A DNA stretch of 64,000 bases from an uncultured Erythrobacter sp. (GTDB lineage Bacteria; Pseudomonadota; Alphaproteobacteria; Sphingomonadales; Sphingomonadaceae): assembly GCA_947502815.1 (NCBI GenBank), contig CANNBH010000001.1:62001-126000 (forward strand), written 5' to 3'. Below the pieces are notes generated by a model. It was not told the DNA's origin, made no database searches, and saw only the letters and a list, made by a program, of their open reading frames with translations. Positions within the stretch are counted from its first letter, which is position 1, and every line of letters starts with the position of its first letter. A program made the position numbers and the translations under genes. Of the stretch, positions 34,396 through 43,393 are shown one piece after another.

Positions 34396-36120
34396 TTGAG
34401 AGCGACCCAATTGGATCAACCAAGCGACCTTCCAGAAACAGGCGATTCCGGCTCCGGCCGGGATACCGATTCTGGCGGATCGCCCGCATCCGGCATTGAT
34501 GCGCAAACCGCGCGCGAGATTGCTCCCTATTTCCAAAGTTCGCGCCAGATGCCCATGCCGACCAAGGGGCAAAAGGCAAAACGTCAGATGCTCGCCCGCG
34601 TCAGCGGCTGGGGTGAGAGGTATGACGAATGGAAGCTGAGCGTGGGGACATGGTTTGAACAAATCGACCTTGCCCCTGATTTGGCCGAGAATATTGGCAG
34701 CCGCCGATGGTTTCGCGGGTTGGGAACCATGGTGGTTCTGGGCGCTCTTGCGCTTGCCTTTTGGCCCAGCCTCACCCCGTTAGAGGCGCGCGCGGCAATG
34801 CCCGCCGACGCGGATGTTCGCGATGAATTTCGCAGTCAGATGATTATGCCACTTGCGCTGGGCGCTGACAGTGGCCGGCGGATGGGGCCGACAGCCGATG
34901 TTATCCCGCTTAAAGACGCGCCCGAACGCCCCCGGATTGAATTGACTGCCACTTTGGCCGCCGGTGACAGTTTTTCCAGCATGCTGCGCCGCGCGGGCGT
35001 TTCTGCCACCGATATTGGCCGGGTAAGCGCGCTTATTGGCGGCGCAATGCCTGTTTCTGAGATTGAGCCGGGCACAAAGATCGACATTGTTCTGGGTCGC
35101 CGGGCAGAGCCCGGTGCGCCGCGCCCGCTTGACGCTTTGAAATTTCGCGCACGCTTTGATTTAGAGCTGGAGATTGGCCGTCAGGCGGTCCCCACCTCTG
35201 AAGAACTGCAACAGGGCGGGGCCTTGTCGTTGGCGCGCAATGTCATCCGCGTTGATGATACGCCTCTGCGCATTCGCGGCCAAGTTGGATCAAGCCTTTA
35301 CCGTTCGATGCGCTCTGCAGGGGTGCCGGCCAGCGCGGTGCAGGATTATCTGCGCGCTCTTGATGATAAGATCGATATGGACCGTGCGGTGCGCGCCACC
35401 GATGATTTCGACATCATCATCGCCTATCGCCGCGCGGCAACGGGAGAGCGGCAGGCAGGGCAATTGCTTTATGCCGGGGTGGAGCGCGCTGGTGAGGCAA
35501 CCACGCAATTGGTCCGTTGGGGCTCCGAAGGAAGGTTTTACGAAGCATCGGGTGTGGGTGAGCAGCGCCGCGGTCTAGTTGCGCCAGTCCCGGGTCCGAT
35601 TTCTTCGCGTTACGGCATGCGGCGGCACCCGATCTTGGGCTATCGCCGTATGCATTCTGGCATGGATTTCCGCGCGAGTCATGGCACTCCGATTGTGGCC
35701 GTTACCGATGGGCGAGTGGTATCCGCTGGCCGCGCTGGTGGTTGCGGCAACACGGTTAAATTGGACCACGGTGGCGGTTTGGCGACGAGATATTGCCATA
35801 TGAGCCGGATGGCGGTTCGCCGCGGACAACAAGTTCGCCGTGGCCAAGTGATCGGCTATGTTGGATCGACCGGCCTCTCCACCGGTCCGCACCTCCATTA
35901 CGAAATGTATCGCGGTGGCCGCGCCATCAATCCTGCGAGCGTTGATTTCGTGACGCGCTCTGTCTTGTCAGGCACGGAATTGATCGATTTCCGCCGCCGC
36001 TTGATTGATCTGCAACAGATTGAGCCCGGTGCTGCGCTTGAGGATCTAGAGCCCTTGGCGAGTGAGGTTCAGGAGCCCGTTCGCGAGATTGAGAAGATTG
36101 ATCAAACCCAAGCTCTATAA
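34396..36120 (+). CDS. M23 (LytM) peptidoglycan endopeptidase, membrane anchored
   Basis: The frame is open from TTG 34396 (574 residues) or from ATG 34549 (523). Neither has a strong Shine-Dalgarno site. One membrane helix (GLGTMVVLGALALAFW) precedes a periplasmic region with a LysM/OapA-like segment and a C-terminal M23 domain. The zinc motifs are MHSGMDF (His and Asp) and HLHYE. LytM enzymes cut peptide crosslinks. The start is the weak point of this call. Confidence 0.85.
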   Translation: MRATQLDQPSDLPETGDSGSGRDTDSGGSPASGIDAQTAREIAPYFQSSRQMPMPTKGQKAKRQMLARVSGWGERYDEWKLSVGTWFEQIDLAPDLAENIGSRRWFRGLGTMVVLGALALAFWPSLTPLEARAAMPADADVRDEFRSQMIMPLALGADSGRRMGPTADVIPLKDAPERPRIELTATLAAGDSFSSMLRRAGVSATDIGRVSALIGGAMPVSEIEPGTKIDIVLGRRAEPGAPRPLDALKFRARFDLELEIGRQAVPTSEELQQGGALSLARNVIRVDDTPLRIRGQVGSSLYRSMRSAGVPASAVQDYLRALDDKIDMDRAVRATDDFDIIIAYRRAATGERQAGQLLYAGVERAGEATTQLVRWGSEGRFYEASGVGEQRRGLVAPVPGPISSRYGMRRHPILGYRRMHSGMDFRASHGTPIVAVTDGRVVSAGRAGGCGNTVKLDHGGGLATRYCHMSRMAVRRGQQVRRGQVIGYVGSTGLSTGPHLHYEMYRGGRAINPASVDFVTRSVLSGTELIDFRRRLIDLQQIEPGAALEDLEPLASEVQEPVREIEKIDQTQAL

Positions 36121-36165
36121 TGAGCCGATTGATCACAACCTAAATTTCCGGCAACACTCCGCCTC

Positions 36166-37161
36166 ATGACTGGAACCTATCCCAACACGCGGCTGCGGCG
36201 GACACGCGCAACCGGCTGGAGCCGCGCGCTCCACCGTGAAACTTTGATCACGCCAGCTGACTTGATCTGGCCGCTGTTTGTGACAGAGGGCGCCGGGGTC
36301 GAAGATCCGATCGCCTCGCTTCCCGGCGTATCAAGGTGGTCTGTTGATGGGATTGTGGCGCGCGCCAAAGAGGCGGTTGATCTTGGCATTCCTGTGGTTG
36401 CGCTGTTCCCAAACACGCAGCCAGACCGGCGATCCGATGATGGAGCAGAGGCGCACAATCCCGACAATCTGATGTGCCGCGCGATCCGCGCGATCAAAGA
36501 TACCTGCGGCGATGATATTGGGGTGCTGACCGATGTCGCGCTCGACCCCTACACCAGCCACGGGCAGGACGGATTGCTGGATGATACAGGCTATGTCACC
36601 AATGATGACACGGTCGCGGTGCTGGTTGATCAAGCCATCAATCAGGCGGAGGCCGGTGCGGACATTATCGCACCATCTGACATGATGGATGGCCGCATCC
36701 ATGCGATCCGAATGGCGCTGGAGATGGGCAGCCATCACAATGTGCAGATCATGAGCTACGCTGCGAAATATGCCAGCGCGTTTTACGGGCCTTTCCGCGA
36801 TGCTGTGGGGTCGGGCGGACTGCTAAAAGGCGATAAGAAAAGCTATCAGATGGACCCGGCCAATTCGGACGAGGCCCTGCGCGAGGTTGAATTCGACATT
36901 GCCGAAGGGGCCGACAGCGTCATGGTCAAGCCGGGCCTTGCCTATCTTGATATTGCCCGCCGGGTGAAAGACACCTTTGGCGTGCCCGTGTTCGCGTATC
37001 AGGTCAGCGGCGAATATGCGATGATCGAAGCGGCCGCGGCGGCCGGCGCTGGGGAGCGCGATGCATTGGTGCTTGAAACGCTGCTCGCTTTCAAACGCGC
37101 CGGGTGCAGCGGTGTTTTGACCTATCACGCTCCTGTTGCGGCGCGGCTTCTCAATGGCTGA
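36166..37161 (+). CDS. hemB: Delta-aminolevulinic acid dehydratase (porphobilinogen synthase)
   Basis: The 331-residue protein has the two active-site lysines: Lys201 (MSYAAKYAS) and the Schiff-base Lys255 (MVKPGL). The metal region reads ALDPYTSHGQDG, with Asp instead of the zinc-binding Cys of the E. coli enzyme, pointing to the Asp-rich, magnesium/potassium-dependent class. It joins two aminolevulinates to porphobilinogen, upstream of hemE in heme synthesis. It overlaps the GNAT gene. Confidence 0.95.
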   Translation: MTGTYPNTRLRRTRATGWSRALHRETLITPADLIWPLFVTEGAGVEDPIASLPGVSRWSVDGIVARAKEAVDLGIPVVALFPNTQPDRRSDDGAEAHNPDNLMCRAIRAIKDTCGDDIGVLTDVALDPYTSHGQDGLLDDTGYVTNDDTVAVLVDQAINQAEAGADIIAPSDMMDGRIHAIRMALEMGSHHNVQIMSYAAKYASAFYGPFRDAVGSGGLLKGDKKSYQMDPANSDEALREVEFDIAEGADSVMVKPGLAYLDIARRVKDTFGVPVFAYQVSGEYAMIEAAAAAGAGERDALVLETLLAFKRAGCSGVLTYHAPVAARLLNG

Positions 37162-37711
37162 ATTCCGCCATGAGACAGACCGGCTGGTCCTGCGCGATTG
37201 GCGCGAGGATGATTGGGACGAATTCTGGCAGGCCACCAACACGGCCGCGGTGATGCAATGGCTCGGCGGGGTTTTGGATGCCGATGGCATGGCTGGCGCA
37301 CGCGAGCGGCTGGAAAGCTATCGTACTATGCATGGGCACACCTTTTGGGCGGTCGAGCGAATGACAGATGGCGCTCTTTTGGGCTTTTGCGGGCTCAAAC
37401 GCAGCAACCAAGCGGGCGGCCCGATGGATATGATGGAGGTCGGCTGGCGCCTGCGCGAAGACGCATGGGGCAAAGGGTATGCAAAAGAGGCCGCCGCCGC
37501 GTCGCTTTCGCTCGCTTTCACAACTTTCGGCGCCAGTGAAGTCATCGCGCTGACCGTAGACGCCAATGCGCCAAGCTGGGGTTTGATGATCCGGCTGGGC
37601 ATGGAGCGCCGCGAAGACCTGGATTTTGCCAATGATGAATTTGATGCCGAAACGGGCACAATCATTGTCTATTCGATTGATAAAGACAGATGGGAAAAGA
37701 CAAGCACATGA
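37154..37711 (+). CDS. GNAT-family N-acetyltransferase (RimJ/RimL-like)
   Basis: The 185-residue protein begins MAEFRHETDRLVLRDWREDDW and has the GNAT acetyl-CoA loop MEVGWRLREDAWGKGYAKEAAAA. The pattern matches Acetyltransf_3, whose members acetylate ribosomal proteins, antibiotics or small molecules; the target is unknown. Its ATG lies within the end of hemB and its stop overlaps the next gene (ATGA). Confidence 0.83.
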   Translation: MAEFRHETDRLVLRDWREDDWDEFWQATNTAAVMQWLGGVLDADGMAGARERLESYRTMHGHTFWAVERMTDGALLGFCGLKRSNQAGGPMDMMEVGWRLREDAWGKGYAKEAAAASLSLAFTTFGASEVIALTVDANAPSWGLMIRLGMERREDLDFANDEFDAETGTIIVYSIDKDRWEKTST

Positions 37712-38277
37712 TCCATTCCAGCGCGCATCCCGGTGCAAACATCATTTCAATTCACGGCAAAACGCCCAAGATCCACGAAACCGCCTTTATCGCCCCCGGC
37801 TCCACCATCATCGGTGATGTCGAGATCGGGGCGGGCAGTTCAATCTGGTACAATTGCGTTGTGCGCGCGGATGTTTTCACCATTCGCATTGGCGAACGCA
37901 GCAATGTTCAGGACGGCAGCGTGCTTCACTGCGATCCGCCGCGCCCCGGCGACGAAGAAGGCAGCCCGCTGGTGATCGGAGACGATGTCCTAATCGGTCA
38001 TATGGCGATGGTGCATGGATGCCGGATTGAGGACCGCGGCTTTGTGGGTTTGGGGGCGATAGCGATGAACAAATCGGTGATCGGTTCCGACGCCATGCTG
38101 GCCGCGGGCGCGATGCTGACCGAACGCAAAGTGATGGGCCCGCGCGAATTGTGGGCGGGCCGCCCGGCCAAAAAGCTCAAAGACCTATCTGATGCCGCCA
38201 TTGCAGGGATGACGATCGGCACGGCGCATTACGCCGAAAACGCAAAAAACCACAAAGCCGCTATCGGCGAGGGTTAG
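37708..38277 (+). CDS. Gamma-class carbonic anhydrase-like protein
   Basis: The 189-residue protein is a left-handed beta-helix (hexapeptide repeats) of the gamma-CA/YrdA family. Putative zinc ligands are His in VLHCDP and two His in LIGHMAMVHGC. The start at 37708 overlaps the GNAT stop (ATGA). Enzyme activity is not certain, since many YrdA/CaiE relatives are not active anhydrases. Confidence 0.85.
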   Translation: MIHSSAHPGANIISIHGKTPKIHETAFIAPGSTIIGDVEIGAGSSIWYNCVVRADVFTIRIGERSNVQDGSVLHCDPPRPGDEEGSPLVIGDDVLIGHMAMVHGCRIEDRGFVGLGAIAMNKSVIGSDAMLAAGAMLTERKVMGPRELWAGRPAKKLKDLSDAAIAGMTIGTAHYAENAKNHKAAIGEG

Positions 38278-38286
38278 ATTTGGAGC

Positions 38287-38799
38287 TTAGTTTGGCCCTT
38301 TGGTCAGATACGGCATCATGTGCGGGACAAAGTCCGCTTTGCCCAATTCAACGCCTTCCATCCTAAGAATCGCGTAAGCGGTTGTGAGGTGGAAATAGAA
38401 ATTGGGGATCGACCAATCGCGCACATATTCCTCTGCCGTCATTGTGAATTGCATCCCATTGGGAATGTCGAGGACGACAGTGTCGTCTTGCGCAACTAAT
38501 TCATCCGCGCTGATTTCATCGAGGAGCGCTGCCGTTTCTGCCAAAGCGGCCTTTGCTGCCGCAATTGTGGTTTCGTTGTCATCGCGCGAAGCGAACGTGC
38601 GCTTTGTTAGACGCGGCAAAGCTTCGCCCGGCAGATTGGTGACAAAACGGACCTGGGTTGCCAGAGGGTGCATATCATCGGCCAATCGCGCTTCGAGCAA
38701 GGCATCGCCTTTTGCGTGAGCTTCGGCCTTGGTCAACATTCCGATCATCGCGTTGATGCGCGAACGGAAAACGGCAATGGATTGATCATAGAGGGTCAT
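38287..38799 (-). CDS. DUF1993 family protein
   Basis: The 170-residue protein, started at the ATG at 38797-38799, has the helical DUF1993 pattern: TLYDQSIAVFRSRINAMIGML at the N-terminus, a mid-region with DMHPLATQVRFVTN, and YFHLTTAYAILRMEGVELGK at the C-terminus. The family is of unknown function, distantly like DinB four-helix bundles. A short inverted repeat (38834-38848) upstream may be an operator. Confidence 0.8.
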   Translation of the reverse strand: MTLYDQSIAVFRSRINAMIGMLTKAEAHAKGDALLEARLADDMHPLATQVRFVTNLPGEALPRLTKRTFASRDDNETTIAAAKAALAETAALLDEISADELVAQDDTVVLDIPNGMQFTMTAEEYVRDWSIPNFYFHLTTAYAILRMEGVELGKADFVPHMMPYLTKGPN

Positions 38800-38833
38800 C
38801 GGGATTCTCCTTTGAAGCCCAAATAGCGAACTA

Positions 38834-38848
38834 GTTGCGTTTTGCAAC
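38834..38848. promoter_or_regulatory. Inverted repeat upstream of the DUF1993 gene (possible operator)
   Basis: GTTGC-GTTTT-GCAAC is a 5-bp inverted repeat with a 5-nt centre, 35-49 nt before the DUF1993 start. The arrangement resembles operators of dimeric winged-helix repressors. No regulator gene is next to it. Confidence 0.4.
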
Positions 38849-39014
38849 GCATTATCCGATTGGAGGGTGTGGCGATCTATCCCAGCCCGCTTTGCCCACC
38901 GACCCGCCGCATGATGCAGATAATTCTTTCCTTGCAGGCCGCTTCCTGCTTCATCGGGCAGACATATCAGGGCGCCAGGGCGTCTTGAAACACTTCCATA
39001 AAGGCAGTCCGACT

Positions 39015-39314
39015 ATGAAACTTGCTCCCATTGCCGCGCTTTTGATGCTTGCTGGTTTGGCGACACCTGTGCTGGCTGATGGCCACGCGGAAACTGCGCC
39101 AGCAAAGCTGTCACTCGACACGCCGATCGAAGTCTTGCTGGCCAATCCTGCGGCGAAGGCGGTGGTTTTTGCACATTTGCCCGGCATCGACGAACATCCG
39201 GCCTATGGACAGTTTAAGGGCATGAGCCTGGTTGAGCTGAAGCCTTGGTCGCAAGGTATGATCACCGACGCTACGCTGGAAAACATTGCTGAAGGGCTTG
39301 CCTCACTCGGTTGA
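39015..39314 (+). CDS. Small secreted protein with signal peptide
   Basis: The 99-residue protein has a signal peptide (MKLAPIAALLMLAGLATPVLA), then a mature part that matches a short module I have seen in sphingomonad secreted proteins: LDTPIEVLLANPAAKAVV, HPAYGQFKGMSLVELKPWS and ITDATLENIAEGLA. It does not match a known enzyme. The pattern of conserved blocks suggests a real, folded protein. It lies alone between DUF1993 and clpA. Confidence 0.55.
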   Translation: MKLAPIAALLMLAGLATPVLADGHAETAPAKLSLDTPIEVLLANPAAKAVVFAHLPGIDEHPAYGQFKGMSLVELKPWSQGMITDATLENIAEGLASLG

Positions 39315-39324
39315 GCGCCGCCGC

Positions 39325-39369
39325 CGCCGAAAAACGAAAGTGGCGCCCGCAGGTTTCCCTGCGAGCGCC
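39325..39369 (-). terminator. Intrinsic terminator after clpA
   Basis: A long stem, GGCGCCCGCAGG (39342-39353) with CCTGCGAGCGCC (39358-39369) and one mismatch, is followed on the minus strand by CTTTCGTTTTTCG. It lies 23 bp after the clpA stop. Confidence 0.8.
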
Positions 39370-39392
39370 CTTAAAATTCGTCACCAACGCTG

Positions 39393-41792
39393 TCAGCCTT
39401 CTTTGTCGCTGCCCGATTCCTCGGGTTTCGGATCGTCTTTTGCAGGCGGCGGCGTTTTCTTTGCTGCGGGCTTTTTCTTGGCGGCCGGTTTGCGCTTTGG
39501 CTTTGCCTTGGGCGGAGCAGGCGCAAGCTCAAAGCTCGGCTTGCCATCCTTGACCGTGACATGCACTTCGCCGCCATCGACCAGCTTGCCGAACAGCAAT
39601 TCCTCCGCCAGCGGTTGCTTAATCTTATTCTGAATCAAGCGGCCCATTGGGCGGGCGCCGTACAATTTGTCATACCCCTTGTCCGCCAGCCAGCTGCGGG
39701 CTTCGCTGTCGAATTGAATATGGACATTTTGTTCAGCAAGTTGGAGTTCCAACTCGAGGATGAATTTGTCGACCACACGCGCAACCGTGGATTTGCCGAG
39801 ATAGGCAAACGGCACGATCGCATCGAGGCGATTGCGAAATTCTGGCGTGAACATCTTCTTGACCGCTTCTGAGCCCGCGTCCTCTTTCGACACATCGCCA
39901 AAGCCAATCCCCTGCGATGCCATGACGGCCGCACCAGCATTGGTGGTCATGATCAAAACCACATTGCGGAAATCGACCGTCTTGCCGTGGTGATCGGTCA
40001 GGCGGCCATTATCCATGACTTGCAGCAGGATGTTGAAGAGGTCCGGATGGGCTTTCTCAATTTCATCGAGCAGAAGCACGCAATGCGGGTTTTGATCCAC
40101 GGCATCGGTCAGCAGGCCGCCTTGATCATATCCAACATAGCCCGGAGGCGCACCGATCAGGCGCGAAACGCTGTGCCGTTCCATATATTCCGACATGTCG
40201 AACCGCTTCAGCTCAATTCCCATGATTGAGGCAAGCTGGCGCGCGACTTCGGTCTTACCCACGCCGGTCGGGCCGGAGAACAGGAAAGAACCAATGGGCT
40301 TGTCGGGATCGCGCAGTCCGGCGCGTGACAGTTTCATCGCAGTCGAAAGGCGCGTGATCGCCTCATCCTGGCCAAACACGACATGTTTCAGATCGCGGCC
40401 CAAGTTTTCGAGCGCTTTCTTGTCGTCTTTGCTGACCGATTTTGGCGGGATGCGCGCCATCGTCGCAATGACCTGTTCAATCTCACGCGCGGTGATCTTC
40501 TTTTTGCGGCGGCTGGGCGGAACCAGCATTTGCATTGCGCCAACTTCGTCGATCACATCAATCGCCTTATCAGGCAATTTTCGATCATTGATGTAGCGCG
40601 CCGACAACTCAACCGCTGTTTTGAGCGCGTCGGGCGTGTATTTGACGTTGTGATGGTCTTCGAACGCGGTGCGCAGGCCTTTGAGGATTTTGATTGTGTC
40701 CTCAATCGTCGGCTCATTCACATCAATCTTCTGGAACCGGCGCAGCAGCGCGCGATCTTTTTCGAAGTGATTGCGGAATTCTTTGTAGGTGGTCGACCCG
40801 ACGCAGCGGATCGTGCCGCCTGACAGGGCGGGCTTAAGCAAATTGGAGGCATCCATTGCCCCGCCGCTGGTCGCGCCGGCGCCGATGACTGTGTGGATCT
40901 CGTCAATGAACAGGATTGCGTCTGGCATCCCTTCCAATTCGGAGACCACTTGCTTCAAGCGCTCTTCGAAGTCGCCGCGATACCGCGTGCCCGCCAGCAA
41001 TGCGCCCATATCGAGCGAATAGATCACTGCATCGTTCAAAACTTCCGGCACATCACCTTCGACGATTTTGCGCGCGAGGCCTTCTGCGATGGCGGTTTTG
41101 CCGACGCCGGGATCGCCGACGTAGAGCGGGTTGTTTTTGGACCGTCGGCACAGGATCTGGATGGTCCGATCAACCTCTGGTCCGCGTCCGATGAGCGGAT
41201 CGACCTTTCCGGCCTCGGCCTTGGCGTTGAGGTTGACGGTGAATTGGTCGAGGGCGGTTTCTTTCTTATTGCCGCCCTCTTTGGCCGCTTCGCCATCGGC
41301 TGGCGCGGTGCCTTCTTCGGCGCCTTGGGGCGTGTTCGATTCGATCTGGCGCCCGCCTTTGCCAATGCCGTGGCTGATATAGCTGACGGCATCGAGCCGG
41401 CTCATATCCTGCTGCTGCAAGAAATAGACGGCGTAGGAATCGCGCTCAGAGAACAGCGCCACCAAAACATTCGCGCCTGTCACCGTGTCCTTGCCCGAGG
41501 ATTGCACGTGAAGGATGGCGCGCTGGATCACCCGCTGGAACCCAGCAGTGGGCTGAGGATCGGCGTCTTCTTCGGTTTTAAGTGATTGATATTCTTGATC
41601 AAGATATTGTTTGACCACTTCACCAAGCTCAGCAAGGTCAACCCCGCAGGCCGACATAACCTGCGAACCATCTTCATCATCGATCAAAGCGAGAAGCAAA
41701 TGTTCAAGCGTCGCATATTCGTGCCGCCGCTCTGACGCATGGGCCAAAGCATTGTGCAAAGTGCGTTCGAGGTTTTGAGCGAAACTGGGCAT
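39393..41792 (-). CDS. clpA: ATP-dependent Clp protease ATP-binding subunit ClpA
   Basis: The 799-residue protein has a Clp N-domain (about 1-150), AAA1 with Walker A GDPGVGKT (226-233), AAA2 with Walker A GPTGVGKT (507-514), and a GIGFGDV loop consistent with ClpP binding. It unfolds substrates for ClpP. Residues 757-799 form an unusual Lys/Pro/Ala-rich tail (KAKPKRKPAAKKKPAAKK) ending in acidic residues. No clpS gene lies beside it. Confidence 0.94.
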   Translation of the reverse strand: MPSFAQNLERTLHNALAHASERRHEYATLEHLLLALIDDEDGSQVMSACGVDLAELGEVVKQYLDQEYQSLKTEEDADPQPTAGFQRVIQRAILHVQSSGKDTVTGANVLVALFSERDSYAVYFLQQQDMSRLDAVSYISHGIGKGGRQIESNTPQGAEEGTAPADGEAAKEGGNKKETALDQFTVNLNAKAEAGKVDPLIGRGPEVDRTIQILCRRSKNNPLYVGDPGVGKTAIAEGLARKIVEGDVPEVLNDAVIYSLDMGALLAGTRYRGDFEERLKQVVSELEGMPDAILFIDEIHTVIGAGATSGGAMDASNLLKPALSGGTIRCVGSTTYKEFRNHFEKDRALLRRFQKIDVNEPTIEDTIKILKGLRTAFEDHHNVKYTPDALKTAVELSARYINDRKLPDKAIDVIDEVGAMQMLVPPSRRKKKITAREIEQVIATMARIPPKSVSKDDKKALENLGRDLKHVVFGQDEAITRLSTAMKLSRAGLRDPDKPIGSFLFSGPTGVGKTEVARQLASIMGIELKRFDMSEYMERHSVSRLIGAPPGYVGYDQGGLLTDAVDQNPHCVLLLDEIEKAHPDLFNILLQVMDNGRLTDHHGKTVDFRNVVLIMTTNAGAAVMASQGIGFGDVSKEDAGSEAVKKMFTPEFRNRLDAIVPFAYLGKSTVARVVDKFILELELQLAEQNVHIQFDSEARSWLADKGYDKLYGARPMGRLIQNKIKQPLAEELLFGKLVDGGEVHVTVKDGKPSFELAPAPPKAKPKRKPAAKKKPAAKKTPPPAKDDPKPEESGSDKEG

Positions 41793-41902
41793 TGATCAGA
41801 TCTCTAGTGAGAGGGGCAAATAGGGGTGTTCGGTAATATATGGGGCAATCACATAAGATTGCGACTCTTGAATTGAAGATACGTAACTGAACTGAAATAG
41901 GC

Positions 41903-42106
41903 TCATGAACTTGAGCTTTTGAACAACGCGTCTGCGGCGTTGCGGTGCGCGGCGGCTTTATCGTGGTGTGCGGCCACACGCGCGATTTCGGCCTCAAGCA
42001 GCGCAATCCGGCCGGTCAATTCGTCTTGCGAATAGGGGGCGAGATCTTCAGAGGCGAGCTGGCTTGCAGCGTCACCCTTGCGCATTGAGATGTCATCGTC
42101 TTCCAT
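41903..42106 (-). CDS. DUF1192 family small protein
   Basis: The 67-residue protein reads MEDDDISMRKGDAASQLA then LAPYSQDELTGRIALLEAEI, the pattern of DUF1192 in alphaproteobacteria, with a helical coiled-coil segment and a Ser-rich end. The function is unknown. It is upstream of clpA on the same strand by 110 bp and divergent from the quinone oxidoreductase gene. Confidence 0.72.
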   Translation of the reverse strand: MEDDDISMRKGDAASQLASEDLAPYSQDELTGRIALLEAEIARVAAHHDKAAAHRNAADALFKSSSS

Positions 42107-42227
42107 TAAACGCAGCATCGCAATTATGGCTGCTTGCTGTCAATGTGCATGGTGGGTATTTGCTCTGGCAGAAAAAACACTTCCGGCGGGGCGCTGGGGC
42201 AAATTTAGAAAACAATAGGGGTCCACT

Positions 42228-43250
42228 ATGGTTGAGGCGAATGCGCCTGTTCTTCCTGAAACGATGCAGGCGATCGGCTTTGCTGCACCCGGCGGACCAG
42301 AGGTGCTGGGCGTGGAGCAAGTCTCGGTTCCTGCCCCCGGTGCGCACGAAGTTTTGATCAAAGTCGCCTATGCAGGGGTTAATCGCCCCGATTGCATTCA
42401 ACGCGCAGGGGCCTATCCCGCGCCACCGGGCGCATCGCCGATTCTGGGCCTTGAAGTGGCAGGGACTGTTGTTGCAACGGGTGCGCATGTGCCTCCTGAA
42501 ATGTTGGGTGCGCGGGTCGCGGCGCTGACGCCGGGTGGCGGTTATGCAGAATATTGCGCCGCACCGTGGCAGCATTGCCTGCCCGTGCCAGATGATATGG
42601 ACCTTAAATCCGCAGCCGCCTTGCCTGAAACCTTGTTCACTGTGTGGCACAATGTGTTTGAGCGCGGCATGGCCCGCGACGGCGAAACCTTGCTCGTCCA
42701 TGGCGGCACATCGGGTATTGGCACGATGGCCATCATGCTCGCGAAAGCCTTCGACATGCAGGTTATCGTGACCTGCGGCGATGAAGCCAAATGCGCCGCC
42801 GCGCGCGAAGTTGGGGCGGACCTGGCAATCAATTACCGCGAAGAAGACTTCGTCGAAGCCGTCGCGACACGCACAGATGGGGCCGGCGTGAACGTCGTGC
42901 TCGATATGGTTTCGGGCGATTATGTCCCGCGCAATCTCAAATGCCTCGCCGAAGATGGCCGCCACGTCACCATCGCGGTGCTGGGCGGGGTTAAGGCCGA
43001 ATTGTTCATGCCAATGGTGATGATGCGGCGGCTGACGCTGACCGGATCGACGCTGCGCCCCCGCTCTGATGCGTTCAAGGCGGCGCTGGCGGATGAGATT
43101 GCCGACAACGCCTGGCCGCTGTTCACGGAGGGAGGGCTCGCTCCGATCATGGACCAAACATTGCCATTGGCCGATGCCGCTGCGGCCCACGCGCGCATGG
43201 AAGCGGGCGAGCATATTGGTAAGATCGTTTTGGAGGTTGCGGGCGGCTAG
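42228..43250 (+). CDS. NAD(P)H:quinone oxidoreductase (zeta-crystallin/PIG3 type)
   Basis: The 340-residue protein belongs to the zinc-free medium-chain dehydrogenase family: N-terminal GroES-like domain with YAGVNRPDCIQRAGAYP, and a Rossmann domain with HGGTSGIGTMAIMLAKAFD. Members reduce quinones with NADPH. AACAATAGGGG precedes the ATG. A strong terminator follows at 43347. Confidence 0.85.
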   Translation: MVEANAPVLPETMQAIGFAAPGGPEVLGVEQVSVPAPGAHEVLIKVAYAGVNRPDCIQRAGAYPAPPGASPILGLEVAGTVVATGAHVPPEMLGARVAALTPGGGYAEYCAAPWQHCLPVPDDMDLKSAAALPETLFTVWHNVFERGMARDGETLLVHGGTSGIGTMAIMLAKAFDMQVIVTCGDEAKCAAAREVGADLAINYREEDFVEAVATRTDGAGVNVVLDMVSGDYVPRNLKCLAEDGRHVTIAVLGGVKAELFMPMVMMRRLTLTGSTLRPRSDAFKAALADEIADNAWPLFTEGGLAPIMDQTLPLADAAAAHARMEAGEHIGKIVLEVAGG

Positions 43251-43346
43251 CCGGCGTCCTGCTGGCGGTCTTCCGGCGCGTTGGTATTGCCGTTTCAGCA
43301 ATTCCTTGCCGTTTGCTCAGGCTTAGCCTATCTACTGCCACGCACT

Positions 43347-43380
43347 GGCCGCTCCGAAAGGGGCGGCCTTCTACTTTTTT
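43347..43380 (+). terminator. Intrinsic terminator between the quinone oxidoreductase gene and trcR
   Basis: GGCCGCTCC (43347-43355) pairs with GGGGCGGCC (43360-43368) around a GAAA tetraloop, followed by TTCTACTTTTTT. It ends only 14 bp before the trcR start, and GGAG of the trcR ribosome-binding site comes right after the T-run. It may act as an attenuator for trcR. Confidence 0.82.
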
Positions 43381-43393
43381 ACGGAGTTTTCCT

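Noticed and set aside
42093..43301. 402-codon minus-strand frame opposite the quinone oxidoreductase gene
   Set aside because: Antisense of a clearly conserved gene; composition is a mirror effect of high third-position GC.
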